Shown here: one piece after another, positions 1-7,431 of the stretch
Position numbering within the stretch: position 1 is the first letter of the stretch
Layout: each line of letters begins with the position of its first letter
DNA from: Ruminococcus flavefaciens
GTDB lineage: Bacteria > Bacillota > Clostridia > Oscillospirales > Ruminococcaceae
DNA length: 64,000 nucleotides
Assembly (NCBI RefSeq): GCF_900143025.1
Contig: NZ_FRCT01000001.1
Location: 186,001 to 250,000 of the forward strand
Reading direction: 5' to 3'
Translations under genes and position numbers: made by a program
The notes under the pieces: model-generated
What the model was told of the DNA's origin: nothing
Databases searched by the model: none
Seen by the model: only the letters and a program-made list of their open reading frames with translations

Positions 1-159
1 AATATTAAATGGATCTCCGGTCTCCTCACCATGCATTAAGCAGTCTGGCTCTGCGGTTTTGAGTCAGGTTAGAGCTTGATTCAGACCTGAAAGAGTATTC
101 GTTGAAATTGTCAAGAAAAGTGCAGTCATAAAATACCCAAAATCTTGGATAGGCCGGAG

Positions 160-613
160 TCAGGCAGCGTGATGAGTAAGCTGCTTTGAAGTTCTTAATG
201 CCACAGGTGGGAGGCCGCCTTCATTGAAGCTGTTGATCCTTTGTGTGTTGTAGTAGGTGAAGATGTATCTGAAGATGACAGTTTTGACCTCTTCACGTTT
301 CATTCTGTAGATCGGGATCTGATACAGTTTTTCTTTTTTCAGCGTGGCAAAGAAGCTCTCCATACGGGCGTTGTCATAGCAATGAGCAGTGCCGCTGAGG
401 CTTTGAATGAGCCCATTAGTTACAAGCTCCCTGCGGAAGGCGTAGCTTGTGTACTGGCAGCCACGGTCACTGTGGAGAACACTTCCTTCCAGTCTACCGT
501 ACTTCTCACGCAGCTGTTTTACGGTGTCTATGCAAAGTTCCTTCTTCATGTTATCACGCATTTCAAGAGCTACTTCATAGTCGTTTTCCCTTTCCGGTTT
601 TGTTACTTATATT
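160..613 (-). pseudogene. IS3-family transposase OrfB, C-terminal fragment
   Basis: This is the C-terminal part of an integrase-core (rve, DDE) transposase of the IS3 group. Visible landmarks are [10 protein letters not shown] (second catalytic Asp region), [14 protein letters not shown] (catalytic Glu region) and the tail [17 protein letters not shown], which is typical of OrfB ends. The frame is open only to a stop at 614-616, and recognisable homology starts near position 585, so the N-terminal HTH half and the first catalytic Asp are missing, and OrfA is absent. It abuts the truncated 5' end of a UDP-sugar dehydrogenase gene, which suggests insertion or deletion at this junction. No terminal inverted repeat was confirmed. 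Confidence 0.85.
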
Positions 614-660
614 CTACCAGATTTTTGGGCGTTTGTCGACTGCTCTTTCAGTATAACACT

Positions 661-2076
661 TCACTTTCTGAAAAAACAGGTATTAGCCGTACAATGTTTA
701 CCAGACTGGAACAGGAGAATTTCAGTCCATCAGTTGATCAGCTGCTGTGTCTTTCAGAGGTACTTGATTTCGATTACAGAGACCTCTTCGAGGATGACAC
801 TGTTGAGGTAAAGCCTGTGGAGCGTAAGAAAATCGCTGTAGCAGGAACTGGCTATGTTGGACTTTCCCTCGCAGTTCTGCTTTCACAGCATAATGATGTT
901 ACTGCAGTTGACATAGTTCCTGAAAAGGTCGAAAAGCTGAATAATTGGATATCTCCTATACAGGATGACTTCATTGAGTAATATCTTGCTGAACATGAGG
1001 AGAGAAAGCTTTCTCTCAAAGCTACTACAGACGGCGAGTCTGCATACAAGGACGCAGACTTCATCATTGTTGCAGCTCCTACAAACTACGACCCTAAGAC
1101 AAACTATTTTGATTGTTCTGCTGTTGAGGCGGTTCTGGAACTTATCAAAAAGGTTACTGGCAAAAAGAAGAAAAAGCCGACTATCGTTATCAAGTCAACA
1201 ATTCCTGTAGGCTATACAGTTCAGGTTCGTGAGAAGGTTGGCATGGATAATATCATTTTCAGCCCCGAGTTTCTGAGGGAATCAAAGGCTCTCTACGATA
1301 ATCTCTATCCTTCACGTATCATAGTAGGATCAGATGATAAGAACATGGCAGAAGCAGAAGTGTTCGCAAATCTTCTCGTGCAGGGGGCTATCAAGACAAA
1401 TATTCCTGTTCTCTTTATGGCAACAACTGAAGCTGAAGCAGTAAAGCTCTTTGCTAATACATATCTCGCATTACGTGTAAGCTACTTCAATGAGCTTGAT
1501 ACATATGCAGAAGTTAAGGGACTTAAGACTCAAAATATCATCAAGGGTATCTGTCTGGATCCTCGTGTGGGTGATTACTATAACAATCCGTCATTCGGTT
1601 ACGGCGGATACTGTCTACCAAAGGATACAAAGCAGCTTCTTGCAAACTATCAGAATGTACCGCAGAATATGATGTCAGCTATAGTTGAGTCCAACAGAAC
1701 CAGAAAGGACTTCATTGCTGATCGTGTTCTTGAAATGGCTGAGTATTACAGCTATGATAGTAATAATGAATTTGACAGCAGTAAAGAGAAAAATGTTACT
1801 GTTGGCGTATATCGTCTGACAATGAAATCAAACTCAGACAACTTCCGACAGAGTTCTATTCAGGGCGTTATGAAGCGTATCAAGGCTAAGGGTGCAAATG
1901 TTATCATCTATGAGCCTATACTTGAAAACGGCAGTACATTCTTCGGTTCAACAGTAGTTAATGATTTGAAGAAATTCAAGAAGAAATGTGGCTGCATCAT
2001 TGCTAACAGATATGACAGTATTCTCGATGATGTAGAGGAAAAGGTTTATACAAGAGATCTGTTCAGAAGAGATTAA
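661..2076 (+). pseudogene. HTH-UDP-glucose/nucleotide-sugar 6-dehydrogenase, broken
   Basis: An XRE-type HTH segment ([21 protein letters not shown]) is fused to a UDP-glucose/GDP-mannose dehydrogenase. The Rossmann motif [11 protein letters not shown], the middle-domain motif [14 protein letters not shown] and the catalytic-Cys motif [12 protein letters not shown] are all present. The enzyme would oxidise UDP-sugar C6 to a uronic acid. Two lesions are seen. The 5' end, including the start codon and first HTH helix, is replaced by IS3-derived sequence. A TAA at 979-981 interrupts the frame where relatives usually carry Lys (AAA to TAA is one substitution). The frame resumes without a shift and runs to 2076, so decay is recent. 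A downstream ATG at 1243 would give only a dead C-terminal fragment. Confidence 0.85.
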
Positions 2077-2268
2077 TATTAGTTCAGAAATGCCCTGATA
2101 CCAATCAAAAAAGCTGTCTGTTGGCAATAAAAAAGTGTCATACTTGTGTCAGGACAACTACGAAGGAAGGCAGTGGATCAAAAGTAGACAAAAAAGAAGA
2201 CTCCTCGGAATTGCCTATATACGGTTAAAAATCAGAGAATGCATGAAATTGTTAAATAAATTTTCAAC

Positions 2269-2315
2269 CATTCGTAATGAGCAGGTCGCAGGTTCGAGTC
2301 CCGTCACAAGCTCCA
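2269..2315 (+). repeat. 3' fragment of tRNA-Thr(CGT): likely attachment-site scar
   Basis: 47 nt match the second half of a clostridial-type tRNA-Thr with anticodon CGT. They comprise the anticodon loop and 3' stem (cattcgtaatgagc), the T-arm ggttcgagtccc and an encoded CCA. The 5' half is missing and the bases before it do not form a D-arm. Such 3' tRNA halves are the usual duplicate left by integrases that target tRNA genes. A hairpin terminator follows directly. No integrase gene is recognisable beside it. Confidence 0.7.
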
Positions 2316-2326
2316 GACAAAGAATT

Positions 2327-2368
2327 GCCTGAATAACGGATTTATACCGATATTCAGGCGATTTTTTA
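2327..2368 (+). terminator. Intrinsic terminator after tRNA fragment
   Basis: The arms gcctgaata and tattcaggc form a 9-bp stem around a 15-nt loop. They are followed by gattttttat, a standard rho-independent signature on the plus strand. Confidence 0.75.
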
Positions 2369-2745
2369 TATTCTGAGTACAGCCATGATTCTAAATTTGC
2401 ACTTAAAAAATGAAGAAAAATTACACGATTTTCTATAGAAATCACACGGGCTGTCACACGAAAATCAAGTTTGTAAAGAGTGACGAAGGTGCTATCAAAC
2501 CAAAATTAATAAGTCTGTAACAAGGTATGTGTTACGGTGGTCATCTGTCATTGTTATTAAATAAAGAACGAATTATAGTATATTATTTATCAAGTAACCA
2601 ATTTATTATACCTTGTTCGCTTAGAAAAGTCGAAAGTTGGAAATACAGTTCCAACTTTATCCGAAAACGCATAGAGTTGGAATTCTGTTTTACATTAATA
2701 AGATATAAAGTTTTTCAGAATAGAATGAAAATGCTTATTTTTTTA
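2369..2745. other. AT-rich intergenic stretch with one perfect hairpin
   Basis: No convincing gene is seen. A perfect 10-bp inverted repeat (aaagttggaa 2633-2642, ttccaacttt 2649-2658) has a 6-nt loop, and a related half-site (gttggaa) recurs near 2676. It could be a weak operator or a termination structure for the converging tRNA array. No T-run follows on either strand. Confidence 0.4.
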
Positions 2746-2840
2746 TGGCGGTCGCACTGAGACTCGAACTCAGACATCGAAATACTCCGATTACTCACAG
2801 TTTAGCAAACTGCTGCCTTACCAGTTAGGCTTATGCGACC
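2746..2840 (-). tRNA. tRNA-Ser(GCT)
   Basis: The cloverleaf on the minus strand has a 7-bp acceptor (GGTCGCA with TGCGACC), anticodon arm CAGTTTGCTAAACTG (anticodon GCT), a long class II variable arm, T-arm GAGTTCGAGTCTC and encoded CCA. It is the last gene in transcription order of a five-tRNA array. Its body differs from the usual clostridial tRNA-Ser, as in phage or plasmid tRNAs. Confidence 0.85.
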
Positions 2841-2842
2841 AT

Positions 2843-2919
2843 TGGTGACGGATGTGGGGGGTGAACCCGACATTTAGAAGTTGAGAGCCTCTTGTCCTGA
2901 CCGATTAGACGAATCCACC
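2843..2919 (-). tRNA. tRNA-Glu(CTC)
   Basis: Acceptor GGTGGAT pairs with ATCCGTC (two G-T wobbles). The anticodon loop CTCTCAA lies in an AGAGG/CTTCT stem and gives anticodon CTC, the T-loop is GGTTCACCCC, and discriminator A is followed by encoded CCA. This is the second Glu isoacceptor in the array. Confidence 0.85.
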
Positions 2920-2955
2920 GTATGTCTCCGCTCAGAAAAAAACGGAGATTTGTAT

Positions 2956-3041
2956 TGGTGGGCAAGGTATGAGTCGAACCTACGGTGTATCAAAGTCACG
3001 GATTTACAGTCCGCTGCAATCGCCACTATGTATACTTGCCC
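2956..3041 (-). tRNA. tRNA-Tyr(GTA)
   Basis: Acceptor GGGCAAG pairs with CTTGCCC, with ACCA encoded. The anticodon arm CGGACTGTAAATCCG gives anticodon GTA. A class II variable arm and T-arm GTAGGTTCGACTCAT are present. Confidence 0.88.
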
Positions 3042-3044
3042 ATG

Positions 3045-3119
3045 TGGGGTAATCGAAGAGAATCGAACTCTCATTTTCAGAGCCACAATCTGACGTCCTT
3101 CCATTAGACGACGACTACC
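3045..3119 (-). tRNA. tRNA-His(GTG)
   Basis: The loop TTGTGGC gives anticodon GTG. An 8-bp acceptor (GGTAGTCG with CGATTACC) is formed, in which the extra 5' G pairs with C73, the hallmark of tRNA-His. CCA is encoded and the T-arm is GAGAGTTCGATTCTC. Confidence 0.88.
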
Positions 3120-3196
3120 TGGTGACGGATAGGGGGATCGAACCCACTATTTAGAGATTGAAAGCCTCTTGTCCTGATCTGTTAGACGAATCCGCC
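3120..3196 (-). tRNA. tRNA-Glu(TTC)
   Basis: Acceptor GGCGGAT pairs with ATCCGTC, the anticodon loop CTTTCAA lies in an AGAGG/TCTCT stem, and CCA is encoded. It is close in sequence to the Glu(CTC) gene of the same array, suggesting duplication. It is first in transcription order, and its CCA abuts the 5' end of tRNA-His. Confidence 0.88.
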
Positions 3197-3338
3197 ATAA
3201 GGAATCGTGAAACTGCACCGGACTTGTTTCTGAAATTGCTGCGCCCTGCACAAGAATAATTACAATTCTTCCAATTTGCTGGACTCTGAAATCATCATAG
3301 ACTATAATATAGCTACTATGAAATTGGAGGTGCTTCAA

Positions 3339-3551
3339 ATGTTAGCAATACCCGAATTGGCTATGCCGAGAACACGAAAGGTCACTACCGTATGTAACGG
3401 CAGGCGTGAGGTCTGGACGGACTACGAAGAAGCAAAGGCATATTTCCTTGAAATGATGATGACCGCCGAGGGCGAGGAACGTGACCGTGCAGAGTGCGTT
3501 TACATTCAGCTCATACATGGACTTGATGAGTGTTCGGACGAGGACAATTAA
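3339..3551 (+). CDS. Small conserved-looking protein, 70 aa
   Basis: Function is not recognised. The start at 3339 is chosen because ggagg lies at 3326-3330, eight bases upstream. An in-frame ATG at 3315 and an alternative start at 3276 lack such a site. The protein has a basic N-terminal segment (MPRTRKVTTVCNGRREVW) and an acidic helical tail with repeated Glu (EGEERDRAE). From memory, small proteins of this style occur in gut Firmicute accessory elements. It is transcribed away from the tRNA array and followed by a strong inverted repeat. Confidence 0.7.
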   Translation: MLAIPELAMPRTRKVTTVCNGRREVWTDYEEAKAYFLEMMMTAEGEERDRAECVYIQLIHGLDECSDEDN

Positions 3552-3555
3552 CAGA

Positions 3556-3593
3556 AATGGCTCAGAGCATTTTTCGGCTCTGAGCCATTGTCA
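3556..3593. terminator. Inverted repeat between convergent genes
   Basis: The arms aatggctcagagc and gctctgagccatt form a 13-bp perfect stem with a short AT-rich loop. It sits between the small plus-strand gene and the minus-strand peptide gene. No clear T-run is present, so terminator function is inferred from position. Confidence 0.55.
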
Positions 3594-3625
3594 TATCTGT
3601 GAAGTCACAGTTTCATTTATTTCTC

Positions 3626-3757
3626 CTATCTTAGCGGAACGAGAGGGAGTTCAATAGGTTCATTGCTGCTATTGGAGTGAGTATTGCTCGTTGTGATAAC
3701 GTCCTCGGTATCAAACTCCACGATTTCTATTCTTGGCGTAGTATATTCTTCTTTCAT
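3626..3757 (-). CDS. 43-aa peptide with EIVEFDTEDVITTSN leader and PIELPLVPLR tail
   Basis: A small gene with a good ribosome site (aaggag, eight bases before ATG) starts 20 nt after the stop of the lipoprotein gene, so the two are probably co-transcribed. The N-terminal part (EEYTTPRIEIVEFDTEDV) matches the peptide at 4300-4395 closely. The last ten residues are identical to the end of the adjacent lipoprotein, yet nine of those ten codons differ. There is no signal peptide and no Cys. It resembles a precursor peptide in having a conserved leader and a short variable or tagged end, but no modifying enzyme is next to it. Function is unknown. Confidence 0.75.
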   Translation of the reverse strand: MKEEYTTPRIEIVEFDTEDVITTSNTHSNSSNEPIELPLVPLR

Positions 3758-3777
3758 TCGGGATTCTCCTTATGTCA

Positions 3778-4245
3778 CTATCTCAGGGGTACTAACGGCA
3801 GCTCTATTGGTTTATCGCTGTCGGTTGTATCGGACGGCGTATCCTGCACCGCCTGTGTGGTTGCTTGCTGAACAGGCTTTGTCGTAGCTGCCGCAGGCTT
3901 TGAGCCGTCCTGCCGTGCCTTTGTTGTTACAGGCTCGGCAGAGCTGTTTGCTTTGGTTGTGACAGTATCATTGCCTTGCTTGTTCACAGATTTTGTGGTG
4001 GCTTTTTCTGCTTTGGCAGATAAATCCGCCGTTGTTTCGGTGGTTTTCGCAGTTGTAGTAGTCTGTGCCGTAGGGGATTCGTTATTTTCTGTATTCTTTT
4101 CAGTCTGCTCTGAGGAGGAATCACTTATCGACGCAGTCGTTGTTGTACTCTCCGCAGAAGTATCCTCCGCTGATGAACTGCTTTCGTTGTGGCAGCCTGT
4201 CAGCAGAAGCGCCGACAAAAGAAGAATGGGTAATAGTCTTTTCAT
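3778..4245 (-). CDS. Thr/Ser-rich lipoprotein, 155 aa
   Basis: The start is set at 4245, with aaggag seven bases upstream. A lipoprotein signal MKRLLPILLLSALLLTGC ends in lipobox LLTG-C. The mature part is low-complexity Thr/Ser/Glu/Lys (runs such as STTTTAS and TTTTAKTTETT), as expected of an extended, possibly O-glycosylated wall-spanning stalk. The C-terminus is PIELPLVPLR, the same ten residues that end the neighbouring 43-aa peptide. It lies second in a three-gene minus-strand set (4395 peptide, lipoprotein, 3757 peptide) downstream of a large secreted protein. No enzymatic domain is seen. Confidence 0.8.
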   Translation of the reverse strand: MKRLLPILLLSALLLTGCHNESSSSAEDTSAESTTTTASISDSSSEQTEKNTENNESPTAQTTTTAKTTETTADLSAKAEKATTKSVNKQGNDTVTTKANSSAEPVTTKARQDGSKPAAATTKPVQQATTQAVQDTPSDTTDSDKPIELPLVPLR

Positions 4246-4265
4246 AAATGCTCCTTGTATAGCAA

Positions 4266-4288
4266 CAGGCAGTCGCATGGACTGCCTG
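4266..4288. other. Intergenic hairpin between peptide and lipoprotein genes
   Basis: The arms caggcagtc and gactgcctg form a perfect 9-bp stem with a 5-nt loop. It lies between the stop of the 31-aa peptide gene and the lipoprotein start on the minus strand. It could limit read-through or stabilise the upstream message. No T-run follows. Confidence 0.5.
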
Positions 4289-4299
4289 CTGTGTTTCGA

Positions 4300-4395
4300 T
4301 TACTGCTGTTCAAGTTCATTGCTTGTGGTAATTACGTCCTCGTTATCGAACTCCACGATCTCCATTTCGGGAGCGATGTACTTTTCCTTGTTCAT
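4300..4395 (-). CDS. 31-aa peptide with EIVEFDNEDVITTSN motif
   Basis: A strong ribosome site (aggaggtg) precedes ATG at 4395. The product MNKEKYIAPEMEIVEFDNED-VITTSN-ELEQQ shares its body with the 43-aa peptide at 3626-3757 (pattern EKY/EEY, P, EIVEFD, EDVITTSN) but has a different, shorter tail. It is first of three small genes behind the large secreted protein. I believe peptides of this type are common in gut Clostridia. Their role is not known to me. Confidence 0.72.
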   Translation of the reverse strand: MNKEKYIAPEMEIVEFDNEDVITTSNELEQQ

Positions 4396-4456
4396 TTATA
4401 ACACCTCCTGTTTTAGGGTATATCCTTTCAATTCAGAAAGAACAGGATTTGTAGAT

Positions 4457-6913
4457 TTAAAATTCAAGATTTAAAGCGGGACGGACAACATTCTCATAAT
4501 CTACATAGTTACCACCCGTCTCGACGCCGCCGTCCTCATAGACGAACGCCGCAAATTCAGAATCGCAGCCGGGCGACCGCAGCCACCACCAAGAGTCGTT
4601 GGTTCTTATACTGCTGTTAATGTCGTCAAGGGCATTTGCTTCGTAAATACTGAGCAGGTAGATGTAATCATCGGTTTCATTTCCGCCGCTTGTGTTAAAG
4701 TCAGGATTGTTAGGATTGCTGTTATGCGTTGATACGATCTTTGCCTTATCCTCATCACTAAAGCTGTTGTAGAAATCACCGTTCAGATATGTTCGCAGTG
4801 AGCAGGTTTCCCATGTTACGTCTGTATCGCTATCGTTGTACTTTCTGATTTCAAGGTTGTCTTTCATCAGAAGTGTGACACCATTATCGCTCTTGCCGAT
4901 GATATACCAGTTATAGTTGCCGAATGTTACTACATCACCTAAGCTTTTATCTGCATAGGGGTTGGCGGGTGCAGTATAGTTCTTCGCCGCCTCATAATAC
5001 GCCATGATTGCCTTCGCCATGTTGACATTCTTCTGGCTTGCACTGCCGTTAGTCAGTACTCGGTTGCACCATGAGAGTGCGGAGAACTTGTAATCTGTTT
5101 CGCCGACCGTGATCGTCTGCTCGTCAGCAAGGTTCTGGGGGAGCAGTCCTGTAACCTCATGATAGGACGGATAATCCGCCTTTGTAGCGTTTATCGTGCT
5201 TTCTGTGCCTGATTCATCTCCCTTGACATACAGACGAGCCGCCGTCTTTGAATCAAGCACAAGGGAGAGCTTGGCAGCATCGCTGTCAAATGTTGCTGCA
5301 TAGGCAGAAGTGTCGGGATCATAGCTTTCAAATCCGTCTGAATAGCCTGAACCTGTGCCATAGAAATACTCGGAAGACGCATTGCCGAAGTCTTTTGTTG
5401 CAGTGATGAGGGCAGATGTTTTTTCATCTGCTCCGCTGAATGCAGGTGACGACAGATACTGTGTAATAGAATAATCCTCAATGGTATCGACTGTATCGCT
5501 GCCCTTGCAAAGTGTCGCAGTAATATCCTTGTCGATGTCCTTTGCGTAAACGTGCGTTGTCGCATAGTATTTGCCCTCAGTTGCGTTGTACGCAAGTGCC
5601 GAGGATTCATCTACGCAAGCACCTGTGAAGTTCACCGTGTATTCAGCCGCAGCCGTATCATCTGCGATACCGTCAACGTAGAAATTCAGTGCGAGGTCAT
5701 CACCGAGAGTAACGCTTGCATTGGAGAATGCAATAGCTTCAAACACTGCATTTACAGTTACAGCGTTGTCAGGCATGTTAAACGAATAAGTACCGTCCAG
5801 ATTATCTGTAACATCAACATTACCGTCATTTACATTTATGCTTTTGAAATTGTATCCAACAGCAGATGAGGGTGTCAGCGTAACATTCGCTCCTGCAACC
5901 ATTTTATTAGGCAGTTTTCCGCTGTATATCTCCGAACCGCCACGGCTGGCAGTTGCAGAAACAGTACCGCCGTTTGTCGGCGTGATATTGGTGCTGATGT
6001 CATATCTTTGCTCTAAGATATATGGATCGTCTTCAGTTCCAGAACCACCCACTATCATACTTCTCATGGTTGTTTCGTCAAGATAGAACATAGGTCTGAT
6101 GTAGCGTCCGCCGTATGTTGCGCCGCTGTAGCCTGCGGAAACAGTATTCATACTTGAACGTACAACTCTTGCACTGCCAGAGTCTCTCATAGTTCTTAGC
6201 CAATAAATACTTGCTATCGAGCTGGGATTACTGATAACACCAGCTTTTGTGTAATATAAACTTCTTAATCCGTCAAGTCCGTCTAAAGTCGGGATAGTAA
6301 ATTGATCTGTTCCGTCACCGTATGTAGATGAGCTGTCGATTGTTTTAACAAGAGCTAATTCACTTGCTGTCAGACCTAGATCAGTAGCAAAAGTACCACC
6401 CGAATCAATATCAAGCCAACTATGAATATCGCTTGTGCTATATGTTCCATTAGCTCCGAATCTTGAAGCTTTAAGAACATACTTGCTCATCATCATTGAG
6501 CCATTGGTGTTGGTTTTTACGCAAAACCAGTCAACATCATATCCGTTGTATGAACCCATACGGACATAGAAAGTCCATTTTGCATAATAGGTCTTATCGC
6601 CTGTATCCTCTGCGGATATTTCGGTTACGGGCAAGCCGGTGAAATTGGCATTCGTAAACCAACCCTCGAACGCATAACCTTCCTTTGTTACATCAGTCGG
6701 AAGAATTGCGCCTGTACCCTCTGAATAACTTGTTATGTTACCGCTATTGATTGTTCCGCCATTGGTATTGAGCGTAACTGTGCTGCTTGCAGCGTGTGCG
6801 ACAATACCTGTTTGTCCGAAAAATTCTCCTGTCCCAACGTTCGCAGGCGCAATGCCCACTACAAGAACTGTGGCAAGCACGAATGCCGCCGCTTTCTTCC
6901 ATGTGTGTTTCAT
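4457..6913 (-). CDS. Large secreted protein with InlB-type repeat and DUF6273-like domains
   Basis: An 818-residue exported protein starts at ATG 6913 behind aaggagg. A Sec signal peptide (positively charged start, AAAFVLATVLVVGIA, cleavage near AHA-AS) is followed by an InlB B-type repeat (GYAFEGWFTNANF, TYYAKW, about 60-112). A first DUF6273-like module (VRMGSYNGYDVDWFCV ... YWLRTMRDSG, about 115-290) and an Ig/PKD-like segment (GYNFKSINVNDG, MPDNAVTVNAVFE) come next. A long beta-rich region and a second DUF6273-like module at the C-terminus (VVTFGNYNWYIIGK, WWWLRSPGCDS, ending VVRPALNLEF) complete it. It is probably a cell-surface or secreted adhesin-like protein. No sortase or dockerin motif is seen. 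Confidence 0.85.
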   Translation of the reverse strand: MKHTWKKAAAFVLATVLVVGIAPANVGTGEFFGQTGIVAHAASSTVTLNTNGGTINSGNITSYSEGTGAILPTDVTKEGYAFEGWFTNANFTGLPVTEISAEDTGDKTYYAKWTFYVRMGSYNGYDVDWFCVKTNTNGSMMMSKYVLKASRFGANGTYSTSDIHSWLDIDSGGTFATDLGLTASELALVKTIDSSSTYGDGTDQFTIPTLDGLDGLRSLYYTKAGVISNPSSIASIYWLRTMRDSGSARVVRSSMNTVSAGYSGATYGGRYIRPMFYLDETTMRSMIVGGSGTEDDPYILEQRYDISTNITPTNGGTVSATASRGGSEIYSGKLPNKMVAGANVTLTPSSAVGYNFKSINVNDGNVDVTDNLDGTYSFNMPDNAVTVNAVFEAIAFSNASVTLGDDLALNFYVDGIADDTAAAEYTVNFTGACVDESSALAYNATEGKYYATTHVYAKDIDKDITATLCKGSDTVDTIEDYSITQYLSSPAFSGADEKTSALITATKDFGNASSEYFYGTGSGYSDGFESYDPDTSAYAATFDSDAAKLSLVLDSKTAARLYVKGDESGTESTINATKADYPSYHEVTGLLPQNLADEQTITVGETDYKFSALSWCNRVLTNGSASQKNVNMAKAIMAYYEAAKNYTAPANPYADKSLGDVVTFGNYNWYIIGKSDNGVTLLMKDNLEIRKYNDSDTDVTWETCSLRTYLNGDFYNSFSDEDKAKIVSTHNSNPNNPDFNTSGGNETDDYIYLLSIYEANALDDINSSIRTNDSWWWLRSPGCDSEFAAFVYEDGGVETGGNYVDYENVVRPALNLEF

Positions 6914-7056
6914 TTACTCATTCCTCCTTAATGAAAAGTGTGGTGATAACACAAAAAGCGCACCCCACAGGAAACACTTATCCCATGTGATACGCTTGTA
7001 TTACCATATTAATTTGTAAAAGGGCATAGTTAGCCGTTGATGTGCTGTGCTGTCGC

Positions 7057-7085
7057 ATTGTAACACGGTATGGCATAACTGTCAA
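7057..7085 (-). promoter_or_regulatory. Sigma-A promoter for the secreted-protein gene
   Basis: Read on the minus strand: TTGACA (7085-7080), 17-nt spacer, TACAAT (7062-7057). It lies about 145 nt upstream of the ATG at 6913, leaving an untranslated leader of roughly that length. Confidence 0.75.
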
Positions 7086-7393
7086 CCCTTCCCCCTAAAA
7101 TTCACAGAAAGTTTACATATCGTAATAAACCATCTGTGTATATTATTATTATATCACATCATATAAAAAATGCAAGTGCTTGCTCAAAATTTTTGACCTA
7201 ATATTGCAAATTGGTGAATATATTGCTGATTATACGAATCGTAAATGCCAAATATAGAAAAGGAGCTGTTCGACTTATCGGGAACAGCTCTGGCTATTAC
7301 AGCAAATTATTGATATATTGCATTTATCATCGAATTTGGTTCGGCTTGTCATTTTGGGGTTGCTTTGTGGTTATTTGACATTACATAAATAAG
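7086..7393. other. AT-rich intergenic region
   Basis: No gene is seen. It holds a 9-bp hairpin (gagctgttc 7263-7271, gaacagctc 7282-7290) and AT-rich DNA upstream of the 7057-7085 promoter. Confidence 0.5.
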
Positions 7394-7416
7394 CACTGCC
7401 CCAATGCGGGGCAGTG
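7394..7416 (-). terminator. Terminator of the alpha/beta-hydrolase gene
   Basis: The arms cactgcccc and ggggcagtg form a perfect 9-bp stem 16 nt after the stop of the minus-strand hydrolase gene. The following minus-strand bases (cttatttatg) are T-rich. Confidence 0.65.
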
Positions 7417-7431
7417 GCTGTCATAACTATA

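Noticed and set aside
2215-2457. Minus-strand frame containing LELVTGLEPATCSLRM
   Set aside because: This is the well-known false translation across a tRNA 3' half. The DNA is explained by the tRNA-Thr fragment at 2269-2315.
2874-3104. Open frames over the tRNA array on both strands
   Set aside because: They translate tRNA genes. Five cloverleaves with CCA account for the sequence.
3276-3308. Promoter (ttgctg ... tataat) for the 3339 gene
   Set aside because: The spacer would be 21 nt and the -35 match is weak, so I do not call it.
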